From NCBI GenBank assembly GCA_034638255.1, contig JAWPGT010000030.1:62001-126000 (forward strand): a stretch of DNA of 64,000 nucleotides. Direction: 5' to 3'. The DNA is from Coprinus comatus. Taxonomy: Eukaryota; Basidiomycota; Agaricomycetes; Agaricales; Agaricaceae. A model generated the notes under the pieces. That model made no database searches and was not told the DNA's origin. It was given only the letters and a program-made list of their open reading frames with translations. Below are positions 23,354 through 34,270 of this stretch, one piece after another. The position numbers and the translations under genes are program-made. Every line of letters starts with the position of its first letter. The stretch's first letter is position 1.

Positions 23354-25841
23354 TATTAATGTGAATGGGAACGGGAGACAAAGTTACAAGTTACACAACA
23401 CCAGATTCTATAATGACTATGCATATGAATGACCCTTTTTTAGTTTCTTTTTTTATTACGATATTGACCTTTTTTTAGTGGTTTGTTTGGTATTACTTTC
23501 TCTCTTTCTTTTTCTGCTTTTTGGGACATTTGTAAATGTCGCGCAATTGTATGTATTATATTTTTTTGTAGTTTTGTTTACATTCAACCATCGGACCCAC
23601 CGTTTTATTAATGTCTTATGCACTTTATACATGCTAGTTTATAACAGTATTGAGCGGTATTAAGCTAATACTTGAAGTTGTATAATCAGCGGCGAAGACA
23701 TACATACTCGAGTACAGTTCATTAATTCCCTATAATGTGGACTTCGAATTTCTAACACGCAACAGAGTAGAAATAGTTTCCGAAAATAAAGGGATACGCC
23801 GGATGGGTCTTGGGTATAGAAACACAAGTGAAAATTAAAGCAGACCTCGAGGTAAACTACGGACAAAAGTTGAGACACGCAAATCAGAAAGTAAAAAGTG
23901 GACGGAACTGCCTGACGAGAATGAACGGAGTCTTTTGGATAGCCTGGACCTATGGCTACTCCACTTGAACACAACAATCGTGACTATCAGAACGGAAATT
24001 AAAGGGATTGAGAGGATAGTAGATAAACCGAAACCGAAATGAAAGTAGAGAAAATAAGAAGAGCCAAATTGCCGCAATGTAGTACCCCTTCATTGTCCCT
24101 GCCTTATCCAACACTTGATCTCCTAACATTTGTAATTTTCTTTCATGTGCTTGGCCGTGTTACAGATTCCGTAGTCTGCCCCTCGTCCGCCTCACAGATG
24201 CCTTGCGTCTTGACCCTGAGTCTATACATGGTTGAATACTGTAGGACGTTCTTCGCTTTCTTGCCTTCAAAGGCTAGGTCTCTTGGAAATTCTCTGAACC
24301 ACTTAGCTCCTCCTACCCTAACACTCCAACCCCCCATACTACTTACGTGACCATGGATGAGACTGCTCCTTGGTTTGGCCTTCCTCTCAAACAGAGAATC
24401 TCTATTGTCACTGGCCAAATCTTATCTCCCACTCAATCTCATAGTTCAAGAATTTTTTGAACAAAAAGACGTCAAGCGTCCATCTGAAGATATTGGTTCC
24501 TCCCTTGCTCTAGATTCGCTTATCTCTGCGTTGCACGCCAATGTTTCATGGTTGAAGGATCTATCAAATGTCGTATTCGACCTCAAACCAGTTATTCAAA
24601 GACTCCTTTTTGATATAAGAGGTTTGACATAAGTTCAGAATATATTGGCCGTTTACCAGAATGCAAAACTTTGGTCTTGATTCTTGGATTCTGATACATT
24701 TGATCACCGGCTTCGTAGCGAGGAATCATAGAGTGAAGACTCAAACGGCAAGGTAGTTATAGAGCAGGGCGCTCTGAAAGATGCCTTCTGCCGTCTGTCG
24801 GATGTTGTAGTGGAGAAAATATTGGGAGGGCTCAGTGTAGAAGGAGGCTGTGACTCTCATTCACATCACATATGTTTGATGATGAATTTCAAGTTAATCA
24901 TGTATCTGAGAAAATTCCTCGAGATTTGCCTGTAGAGCAGGAAAAGCCGCTCACTGCTACGCCAAACACACATTCTTCCATCTGCAAGTTTGACCTATCC
25001 TCTTCCATGATGATACAACCTGTACTCCATCCATAGACCATAATCTACTTAAAAATCACTTTGGAACGCTGCGCCATATCATCTTCAGTGGTTTCCCCAC
25101 CTCCTACTATACTTGTTTTAAGTTAAACGGAAATATTCGATAACATACACGTGCCTCACTCAGACATATTCATTTTTGAATATAACACCCTTGCCGTGTC
25201 GAATGCCATTCTCGACCTCATCCATTGCCCAACTATCGTAAGATTCATCCTCTATGACATAGACATAATACAGAATTTCCTATCCTTGAACTTGAACTCA
25301 TCCTACCTAATTTCAAAGTGCTTGAGTCGCCGGCACCGGGTGCACCGGCATCATTGACGAATTTGTGGTGCATGATAACGGTATCCGAGCCTTGACCGAG
25401 GTCAAGGACAAGAAACTGAGCTTGCATATAGAAGTGGTTGTTGCTGGGAATCAGCAGTATGTATGTATGAGAAGATCGTGGAAGAAGTTGGCAATAGTCA
25501 GTGAATCCAATCGCCGCCTTGTCGACTATGGCGTGGTTGTTCATGCAGTGCTAAATGTTAAACCAATAACCTATTAAGCCTCCTTATACATAATAATATT
25601 GGCCACCGATATCATTCACAATTGTCCACAATACATATTTGCACTCAGTTTGGATTTGCCACACGCGGTTGTAGCTTAAAGCGTTGAAGCTTTGATCGTG
25701 TAAAATGAGATATAAATACAAGACAAAAATTATACAGTGTGTCTCGAAGCTCTACCAGTGAGCCGTGAAAGTTCAAAGAAGTGAGGAAGGAAAAATGTGG
25801 TGGGTAGAACACGATGGTGTCAGACAAAGCCCAATGAACTC
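23354..25841. other. Gene-poor intergenic region with unassigned open fragments
   Basis: After the ATG1 3' end I find no gene I can support. A start at 24354 opens 'MDETAPWFGLPLKQRISIV', which stops after about 34 residues; a second frame (about 24440-24632) continues as 'EQKDVKRPSEDIGSSLALD...DLKPVIQRLLFDIRG', so a frameshifted relic of an unknown gene is possible at 24354-24632. Fragments at 25151-25580 show no family resemblance. Confidence 0.35.
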
Positions 25842-27599
25842 TTAGTTATCAACTTCATCAACATCATCATCCTGCTTGTCGGCATTATCATCCAAGTCCT
25901 CATTCTCATCCTCTACCTGTTGCTCGGATCCCTCACAACGAGATTCAGGGTTAAGTAGCTGTTCCACGAGCAGTTCCCCTGGAACAATTGGCTACAGTTT
26001 GAACAAAGCACATCAATAGAACTCAAAATTGATGAGAACCTTGAGCTTGAACACGCACCCAGACACGGAAGAATTCCATGACGTCTGCTGTTCTCTCTCT
26101 CAAGTTGCTGATAAGAACCTCGGTGTAATGTGCCTCAAATGTTCGATGATCGAAGACACCCCAAATAAAGCCCACACTATCAGTTAAGAGAAATTTAACA
26201 GTACCACGGCGCCTTTGTGGATTGTAGTAGCCCCTAAAAAATGTGCCGTTAGCCAATTGTCAACATTGTCTGAATGTCACAAGCTCGAGAGTTGAACCTA
26301 CACGCCACAACACATGGAAAGGATTTGGTGTAAATGTGAAGAGCGATGTACCACACTGGTGAGTTTTCGTGTCTTTGGGGCTAGAAAAGATGAGATAGTA
26401 GTTAGAATCCTCATTCAAGAATCAAATCCAAACAAATTTTTTTCGATTACCTTCACGAGGACACTTCACCTCTATCAACAACATCTCCAATGAGATATTG
26501 GCAGTTTCCTCGAAATCTCCTAGGCTGGCATTGACAAAGTGGCCATACGACCCATTCTCTAAGGTATTAGTATTTTGTCAGTACAACTCATACCGATCAC
26601 TGAACTGTTAACTACATTACCTTTAGAATTCATTAGTATGTCGTAGGCACCGCCGGATATATCGTTGACTTCGTCTATGAGATGCCTAGGCATTTTATTG
26701 GTTGGCAAATCTTTTGCGCTACGCGTCGCTACAATGCCCAAACCAATATCAATATTTCCAGTGAGATACGTCTTATGAATAATGCCGTCAACTTTTGATT
26801 CCACCTCAGCCACCCCGTAGATATCATTTGGTGTAGACGCCAGTGGTATTGCTGCCAAAGATGCTCCAACATAGTTACGCCGGAAAAGTAGGTCGTGATA
26901 TTTTCTCACTCTCTCTTCTGCTATCCTTTCGCACTGAGAAATAATTGATTAAATTACATAATAGAAAAGTAAACAGATAAATACGAACGCTCATTGGGTA
27001 ATTTTTTTGATGGAGTGCTAGTTCTTCATTGAGTCTTTTTATCTCTCTGGCAGAAATCTTGGTACAGTCATGAAGAGTTGTGAATGGCAGGTCTTTCATC
27101 AGGCGAAGAACCTCTTCCACTTGGTACTGGGTTTTACGGACTCCAAGCCTGGAGAATAACTTGAACGTGACATTTTTGGACACACTGATACGCTGAATTA
27201 TCTTATTAATATCTGAACAACGTAAAGAGTAAATATAGTGCTACGTACAGTGAGGGTTGCTTGGTTTAGGTTGGTGGTCATGACGAACCTAACAAAGTCC
27301 TGAAACTGACGAGCATTTGGTTGAAGGTAATCTAAGGTTCTTATGAACCTGATGCATTCAGGACCATCGGAGAGATCTCGTGTTATCTTTCTTATAACCA
27401 CCACAAGAATAGCAGGTAGTAAGCCTGCCGAATCCGACTTCCATTTCTTCGTATTAAAGTCCTCGAGAATAAGCTCCTGCAGGCGACGTAGTAGGGTTTC
27501 AACACCATTCTCTGAGTCACATTCAATTCGTAGCACATAATAAATGGAATGGATCTTACCTTGAATAGCCGGTGGCACAGTCTGTTGTTCACTTGACAT
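25842..27599 (-). CDS. Gene X copy B: uncharacterised protein with PD-(D/E)XK-like nuclease residues
   Basis: Seven exons (27599-27249, 27192-26989, 26933-26621, 26558-26451, 26380-26302, 26233-26059, 25991-25842) give 459 residues. Exons 1, 2, 5 and 6 have exactly the lengths of copy A; exons 3, 4 and 7 differ by 6, 12 and 21 nt, all keeping frame. The core 'LTGNIDIGLG' and 'LLIEVKCP' keeps the Asp and Glu-x-Lys residues of copy A, and 'FLLTDSVGFIWGVFD' follows. The acidic tail is longer. Divergence without frame damage suggests both copies are under selection or were duplicated recently. It is divergent from the F-box gene at 28262, mirroring copy A. Confidence 0.75.
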
Positions 27600-28261
27600 G
27601 TCGACCTCCGGTATGTAGTGCAGAACGTAAAGGGAGAAAATGCGAGTGGCAAGGGGGTCTTGTGTTCGTGTACTATAGGTAACTGGAAGAGATGGACCTT
27701 ATACTACCTTGTGGTTGAAACGCTGAATACGGATTTAATGTGAGACCATTCAGTAGGAACTACTGGGCTTCATGTTAATCGCTTTCACCAATCGATTTTT
27801 TTTAATCACAGACTCTTAATTTTATTGAGAACATGCATGTTACAGTCCGAGTGCAACAGACATAGGATTGCGTTATGCGTTGTTCAGGGTTTCAAAACAG
27901 GAGGGCCCATCTATAATTTCTTTGCCCCATTTGATACGACCTTTCTCCACTCCCTTTCTTTCTCTTCCTTTCTGGATACTCATGTTGCAATTATGGGCAT
28001 AAGTATACGCTATATGTTGTCGAACGTGAGATCATGGCATGGACCGTTGGTAGTAGACTCTCTTGGACTCACAGGGCCACTATGGCACCGATCCACGTTC
28101 AATTAATATAAAATAAAGGATTTACCCATCCCAATATGCAACACTCTGAGCCATATAAAATATGTGCCAAAATTGGAAAGTGGTTGTCGCTGTCAACCAT
28201 AAACGCAAGCATCCAGCCTCAGCTTATGTCAGCCAGATTGATACCTTGCTTACCACACGTC
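27600..28261. promoter_or_regulatory. Divergent promoter of module copy B
   Basis: The 662-bp gap between gene X copy B and F-box copy B. The minus strand near 27720-27680 repeats the 'GGTAGTATAAGGTCCATCTC' block of copy A. The rest is only patchily similar, with small insertions and deletions. Confidence 0.45.
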
Positions 28262-29873
28262 ATGTTCTCATTCCTAATATCTCTATTGCTTCCTCTTCTG
28301 CGTTTTGTTCTAAGGATATCTGGGTCCGGACGTGTTATCCCTGTTCAAAAAACGTCCATCCAGTCTCTTCCACCAGAACTATTATATGAAATATTTGAAC
28401 ATCTCGATTGGAAAAGTTTGTTGACGGTCCAGCTTGTGGGTACTCATTTAGTTTAGCTGGCAACTTGACTTACATCTTAAAGGTCTGTCAAGCATGGCGA
28501 CACACGGGAAATGCGTTCCTTCTTAGTATCAAAGGTCTGGCCCTCAATGACATGGTACAACCGGAAGAACCCCTTGCGGACCACACGACTCCAGAAATTG
28601 CTGCACGTGTTATTCGACGACTTCGTGTATTAGAATTCTGGGAATCTGAAAACAACGATCCATGTATCAGAGTACGCCAAACAAAATGTACAAGTGGCTG
28701 GTCCCAGATGAGGCTGGTTCCTGGTGGGAGATGGTTATTGGTTTCTGAAACCGGATGCATATTCTGCTATGACCTCGATAGCCCCACAATGACGCGGCGC
28801 TTGTTGATCGATACCGGGAACCCGGAACCCATTGAGATGATGAAACAGTTTGTATACTGGATTGATCCATCAAAACCAAAGTTATCGTTTCGTGTCGCTA
28901 TGTGGTGTCGATATCACCTGCACGGTACGTACCGTACACTCTAATCTTTTGCCATTTTTAACACCCTCGAAGACATACCTTTTATCAGAACATACGTATA
29001 TCAAGTAGACCTTGTGGGACATGGAAGGGACGCGTCTCTGGAGGCCAGAAAAATAGTCGTGTTGAGAGACTATCGTGATCGCACCAAAGGAAGCACGGCA
29101 GTTCTGACAGACAAATATTTGATCGAGTTTTGGTTTGAGAGAAATCGAGACAATGGCTTCCTCCTATCTCATTACAATACAGAGGTAGACGAAGGCGTTC
29201 AATCAAACCGCATCCGAGTGCAGTTTGCTCAAAGAACAATAGTAGTGAGTCCACTTCTCACATATAAACCTGATATTCGTATTCACCATCCTTGGCATAA
29301 AAATAGCTTGGCGCCTGTATTGATTCGCATGATCAAATCATCTTCAACACAGAGAAAGCCATCGAAATATATACCATCCAGCAAGTTGAAGCTCATGACA
29401 TGCAACTGGGTATATCACCATTGCGTCGGTACCCATTACCTTGTCGAGGGCATAGTACAACCCCGTACTCCTATCAGGGTTTTACCTGGTTTGTATTCGA
29501 GACTGACGAGTCTGACAACATACGCTTGCTCCGAATATCCGCAATTAATGATACTGAACCTATCACTAATATCAAAATTGGAGACCTAGTCATACCTGAC
29601 GACGATGAAGATTTCACGTTTTCGAAGCTTGATTACACTGCCGGGGCGGTCATGCACGAGGATGGCACACTTGATATCGTTAAATATTCGTGGAGTTCTG
29701 ACATGCGATATAACACTTTTCTTTTAAAACAAATCTCTTTAGCTGGAAAACTGACAGAAAATGACGGACATTACTGTAAGGGAATCGATGGAAATAATGG
29801 GCGGATTGTTTTTGTACCAGCTACTGGAAAAGATTCTGATACAATTCTCGTGGTAGATATACTGGCCAAGTAG
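28262..29873 (+). CDS. F-box protein, module copy B
   Basis: Four exons (28262-28435, 28483-28928, 28989-29244, 29307-29873) give 480 residues, the same length and exon sizes as copy A. F-box core 'IQSLPPELLYEIFEHLDWKS' near residues 36-60; 'LVPGGRWLLVSETG' in the middle; C-terminal 'FSKLDYTAGAVMHEDGTLDIVKYSW'. Differences from copy A are mostly scattered substitutions. It is head to head with gene X copy B. Role inferred as an SCF substrate adaptor; target unknown. Confidence 0.82.
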
Positions 29874-30806
29874 CTCCAGCTCATTGACTAATATTTCTGT
29901 GCTTTTTACATCGAAGCCTGTGCATATTCTTGTACTACAAATGTCCGTTCGATTAATATCGAGGTGACCAATGGTTTAAGAGCACTGGGGACCTTTTCCG
30001 TTGTAAGTTAGAACCCGCAGGGGAATTAATAATGCAACGGCCCTCAGTTAAATAAAAGTTTATGGTTCATGGTCCATGCGTCAATGAGAAACAAAGATAT
30101 GAACTAACCAGTACGTTAACTAAACATTATCATTTAACCGAGTTACAACGAGACTTCGGGTTGGAGTGCATGTTATCACAGTTCGATAATATGCGCAATA
30201 TTCAAGAAGAATGGAAGGAGGGGGAGGGACTCGGATGTTCATTTCTTGTATTTGCGTTAGTCTGAATGTTCACCCACAAACAGCTCCATACACCATACAT
30301 AGAAACCAGACTTGTCCACAATTTTCGTAGATCAACTCACAAACGCAAACTAACACCAACCTATCGGTATCATAATTACTTATTCATAATAGTAGCTTAT
30401 GCCCACCGCGTCTTAGTTTGTAGCAGTATATAATCGTTGACTCCAAAAAAAAACCACAAACCACGCAAGTTGTCAAAAATAAATCTACCTCTGCCGTCAT
30501 CAACTTCTAAATGCTCAGTGTGGGGTATATACAATATACCGTCGGTATACCGTACGACACGAGTTCATATGTAACAACAGCCTTGTCCACATCCAGATTG
30601 AACTCCGGGTTTCTTCATGTGATAACCCCATATACCCCACATATATGAATACACTTATGTTTAATTTCGTCACTCCAAACCAATGTGACAAAAGTTCGAA
30701 GAACCACCAATGTGATTTCTTACATGAGATAATCGCAGGATAATCGAACCCTGTAGTTGCAATGTTTGTAAGAGAGTAAAAAGTGGTCACCTGACTCAAT
30801 TTCTAC
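29874..30806. other. Intergenic, nothing recognised
   Basis: No convincing coding frame, RNA gene or repeat was seen. Short frames (about 30062-30265 and 30515-30799) lack family features. Confidence 0.35.
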
Positions 30807-31926
30807 ATGTCAACATCTTCGCCCACGACGGCGGCGACGTCGACGACAAAACCCTCCTCTGGTACTGTGAGGCGACATGGCTCACGGTGCCCAGGCATCA
30901 TATTTATCCTCTATGTCCTCACACTCATAGCCGGCTTCATGGAAGCACCCATGTCACCTATCCAGTTCTTTTATCGAGACCCACTGGCCATTATCCTATA
31001 CACGAGATGCGAAGACGATTGCATGCTTGTGTTCCATACTCAGTTTGTTCTCAGTCTCATAATGAGCTGTATGACAACTATTTGCCTTACGACCGCCGTC
31101 GCCGCACATCCGGACGTCCCTGCACGTAATGAAACTGGATTTACAAATTTCAAAAAGTTTCTATGGCCCATTATCAACCCCGAAGGCATGCTTCTAAAGG
31201 CGTTCCGACAACTACTTGCAGCAAGAACAATAGTTCAGCTGTATAATGAGGAACGCCGAGAGGAAATTGGTGAGTGCCAAGGCCAGATAATTTCACACAG
31301 ACTTGAGCTCATTTATTGACATGACAGAGAACCAGAAACTATTAGATTCTGAACGTGGGATGCGTCGAGGGAACGCGACGAAGCATACACAATCGCTGTC
31401 AGCGGGTGACCCTTCGAGTAAGCAACTATCAAGTATGTATATGATGAAACTACTCATCATCCTTCCAGCAACTGCACCAACTGAATGGACAACGACTCAT
31501 GGCTTCTACGTAGTTATGGGTGGACTCATGCTATACAAAGACGATGAACCGCTGTACACACTGCAATACTCTACGATGGAGTCGCTCTACCGCTCAGGAC
31601 AAATTGACCTGCCCGTACTTTCAAAACGAGATATTATGGACCGAAGCAAAGATGGGATTGTGTCGAAAGCAATGGCGCTTTTTCAAGTGATTTATTTCTT
31701 CCAAGACTACGCTCGAAGGTGGAAACGAGAACGATCCGTGATTGACCTCGAGATCGTCACCATGCTCTACATCCTTATAAATGCCCTCACCTTTCTGCTT
31801 TACTGGCATAAACCATTCTATATCTTGCGCCCGACTCCCGTAAAACTCAAGACCGATTCAGACGAAAAAACACACAAAAAGAAGAACTCGAGTAAAAAAA
31901 TATCTGCCAACTCACAACCATCGTAG
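30807..31926 (+). CDS. Multi-span membrane protein of an agaricomycete family, function unknown
   Basis: Two exons (30807-31269, 31328-31926) give 353 residues. N-terminal membrane segment 'GIIFILYVLTLIAGFMEAP', a second hydrophobic stretch with 'FHTQFVLSLIMSCMTTICLT', then 'EWTTTHGFYVVMGGLMLY', 'KRDIMDRSKDGIVSKAMALFQVIYFFQDYARR' and 'LEIVTMLYILINALTFLLYWHKPF'. This order (HGF..MGG, DRSK.D..SK, Q..YF..Q, LE..T, W.KP) is shared by many agaricomycete membrane proteins without a known role. A possible extra 36-nt intron at about 31432-31467 (GTATGT...TTCCAG) would leave the frame intact and bring 'LSTTAPTEW' together, so the true product may be 12 residues shorter. Confidence 0.75.
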
Positions 31927-32106
31927 CATACCTTATTGTACATTTAGACTGCATCCTTGCAATTTCCATCCGTAGCATCCTTCACAGAAAACAAATGCAT
32001 ATCGACCTCCTCGGCCATGGTTTTAACATGCATGATGTATAGGACAATGCATGAAACATAAAGTGAATAAGTGCCATAACAACCCTCCTCAAGTATGTGT
32101 CGACAT

Positions 32107-32557
32107 CTACTTGCGTGCAGCAGCCTGTTGCTTGATGACCTTCTTGACGATCTTGGCCTCCTCAACAAGGAATGCTCGTAGGATGCTAACAAGAGGTGAG
32201 CAGTGAAACAATATAACTAAAAAGAGTAACATACCGGGACTTCACACAGTCACCGCAACGTGAACCACCGTAAGCCCTCTGCACTGTCTTTGCGCGCTTG
32301 GAGATGGTGGCATATGCACGGGGACGGAGAGCAGGGACCTATACAAAGAAGTCTCTATCAACATCTCCTTGCATCTTCCAAATTGACCCAATACATACAC
32401 CAGGGAGAGCAATTCCACAGTCACCGCACTTGGGAGCAGTGCCATTCTTTTTGGTATGGTGATAGACGAGCTTGCCACCGGGGGTCTTCACCACACGCCT
32501 ACGGTTGGAGGTGGTGTTGTAGGGGTTGCGCTTGCGGAGAGTGACTCGTTGGGCCAT
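32107..32557 (-). CDS. RPL34: 60S ribosomal protein eL34
   Basis: Three exons (32557-32399, 32338-32235, 32185-32107) give 113 residues. It begins 'MAQRVTLRKRNPYNTTSN' and has the zinc-ribbon cysteines 'CGDCG' and 'CGDCVK' with 'ALRPRAYATISKRAKTVQRAYGG', then 'EEAKIVKKVIKQQ'. It is a large ribosomal subunit component; length and order fit the family. The donor of intron 1 was placed after GGT because this gives 'PGVPALRP'. Confidence 0.97.
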
Positions 32558-32954
32558 TGTTGAAGCTGCAGAGAAACAATTCAAACGTCAACATCGCATT
32601 TCCTTCGTAGATATCATCCCGCATCCCGTTCAAGCTGTTCTCTCTGATCATCCATATTTTGGTTATCCAGCCTCCAATCCGCCAAATGCAGAATATAACA
32701 CCCAGGCAGATGCGGTTTCAAGGGAGATTTTTGAACTCACGTTGACCGACGAAAGGGAGGTCTGAGATACGGAATTAGTGATCAATTCGCACATTATATA
32801 GCATAATTTCCTCACCTTGTCTTGAGGATGTCGGTGACGGTGTCGAAACACTGATCGTCTTTTGGTTGGTGGCTGAAGAAACTGTATAGTTATGCGGCAA
32901 TCACCGAGATCAACTACGTATGGACCCATTGTCCCACCTTGCACAAAAATGTTT
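32558..32954. other. Upstream region of eL34
   Basis: Probable promoter and 5' untranslated region of the eL34 gene. No other gene supported. Confidence 0.35.
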
Positions 32955-32963
32955 GTAATCAAG

Positions 32964-33881
32964 CAGGCTCCTACCCTACCCCTCTCTGCCCATGTCGAAG
33001 CCAAACAGAGACAAGCTCTTTACGTAAACGTAGGCTCCGAGCGCAGCGAGGGGCTGGCACAAGTGTCATTTAGGCCATCACCGAGCGGAGTCCATATGTC
33101 ATGTTACGTCAGTAATTAACGTTTAATTATGCAAAACAAACAAACATATTGGAGAAAGCAAAATAAACATTTATTTCGTTGTCACATCACTTCCCGCCCT
33201 CTAAACAAAGTGCAATTTTGATGCGGTTTGTGTCATTCCAAATATTTGCTCTTGAACTCGCTTCTCGTAAGTATCATTCATCCATTTCTTTACTGCTTGA
33301 TGTGTCCGAATATTACTGTATAAGAAATTTAAAAGGGAGGGCATTTCTTCAATGAATTTCGAGACAATATTTTTCTTCGACACATTTTCATCAATAAAAA
33401 GGAGTCGGAAGAAGTTGAAGAGTGGTAAGTCACACCCTTCCATCATATCCGTAATGTGCAAGATGTTATCGAGGGTGAAGGGACTGCTGGGCCGAGTAGG
33501 CGGCTCAGAGCCTTCAGAAAAAGAGAAATCACTCATGGCAGGGGGAAAAGGGAAGAGAATATTTACTTTTACTTGTTGCTCTTTTATTACTACCTAAGTT
33601 CTATAATACAATGTCTTCTAATGTATACAACGTCGTGAAGCTGTCAGACTTGAGAGCGCGAACCACCACCTGCCTTAACAGGTCGTGTCACATCATGCTT
33701 TGGTATAACCCCTTAGCTGCTCACCTAATCACAGCGAATATTTAGAGTTAAGGTTTGCATCGCCACTCGGTGATGGCCTAAGAAAGAGTAGTTCCAGCCC
33801 CTCGCTGCGCTCGGGAAGGTATGTTTGGTTTGTTTGGTTCCCGGCTGTATCCGAAGCGCGCGAGGGCTGGGTAGGAGCCTG
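32964..33881. mobile_element. 918-bp DNA transposon-like element with about 130-bp inverted termini and 9-bp target duplication
   Basis: The ends read CAGGCTCCTACCC at 32964 and GGGTAGGAGCCTG ending at 33881. The arms stay similar for about 120-130 bp, including 'GAGCGCAGCGAGGGGCTGG' and 'TTAGGCCATCACCGAG' in both (left about 33040-33085, right reverse complement about 33760-33825). The 9-bp sequence GTAATCAAG directly flanks both ends (32955-32963 and 33882-33890). Long termini with a 9-bp duplication fit Mutator-like elements. The interior carries one 111-residue frame on the minus strand and no transposase, so the element is non-autonomous. Confidence 0.75.
33201..33536 (-). CDS. Small open frame inside the 918-bp element
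   Basis: One open frame of 111 residues with a Pro/Ser-rich start ('SEGSEPPTRPSSPFTLDNILHITDMM') and a helical body ('FFRLLFIDENVSKKNIVSKF', 'WMNDTYEKRVQEQIFG'). I do not recognise a family. It may be a leftover first exon of a transposon gene or a passenger captured by the element. Confidence 0.4.
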   Translation of the reverse strand: MSDFSFSEGSEPPTRPSSPFTLDNILHITDMMEGCDLPLFNFFRLLFIDENVSKKNIVSKFIEEMPSLLNFLYSNIRTHQAVKKWMNDTYEKRVQEQIFGMTQTASKLHFV

Positions 33882-33895
33882 GTAATCAAGTACTC

Positions 33896-34270
33896 TCATT
33901 GACCAGATGTTCGTTTTTCCCACAAGTTTGTTTCGTAACGGTGCGCATGATCGTGACCATCATTGATAATTCAAACTCCGCAGGCTGATTTTGACCGACA
34001 CGCAACACCAAGTTATTTTAAGCACAGATCATATCGAAGCGATCATTACGATCAAATTAATTGATAATCCGCTATGCCGGCCTCGGCAAGAGTGACAATG
34101 TACCAAAAAGTCAGTCCTTCAGTTTATTGAGTTTTGGCAAACGAATTTATAGAATAGCGTACATAAGGTCCTGGATTTGAAATATCAAACAAGAAATAGA
34201 GTATGTTGGATGACGGTGTTTTAAAAATCAAAATACGAACTTGTGGGAAAAACGAACATCTGGTCAATGA
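33896..34270. mobile_element. 375-bp MITE-like element with 33-bp perfect terminal inverted repeats
   Basis: Bases 33896-33928 are an exact reverse complement of 34238-34270 (TCATTGACCAGATG... against ...CATCTGGTCAATGA). Outside the 33 bp, a further TACT pairs after one mismatch. The interior is noncoding. No clear target duplication is seen. The left end is only 5 bp from the target duplication of the neighbouring 918-bp element. Confidence 0.7.
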
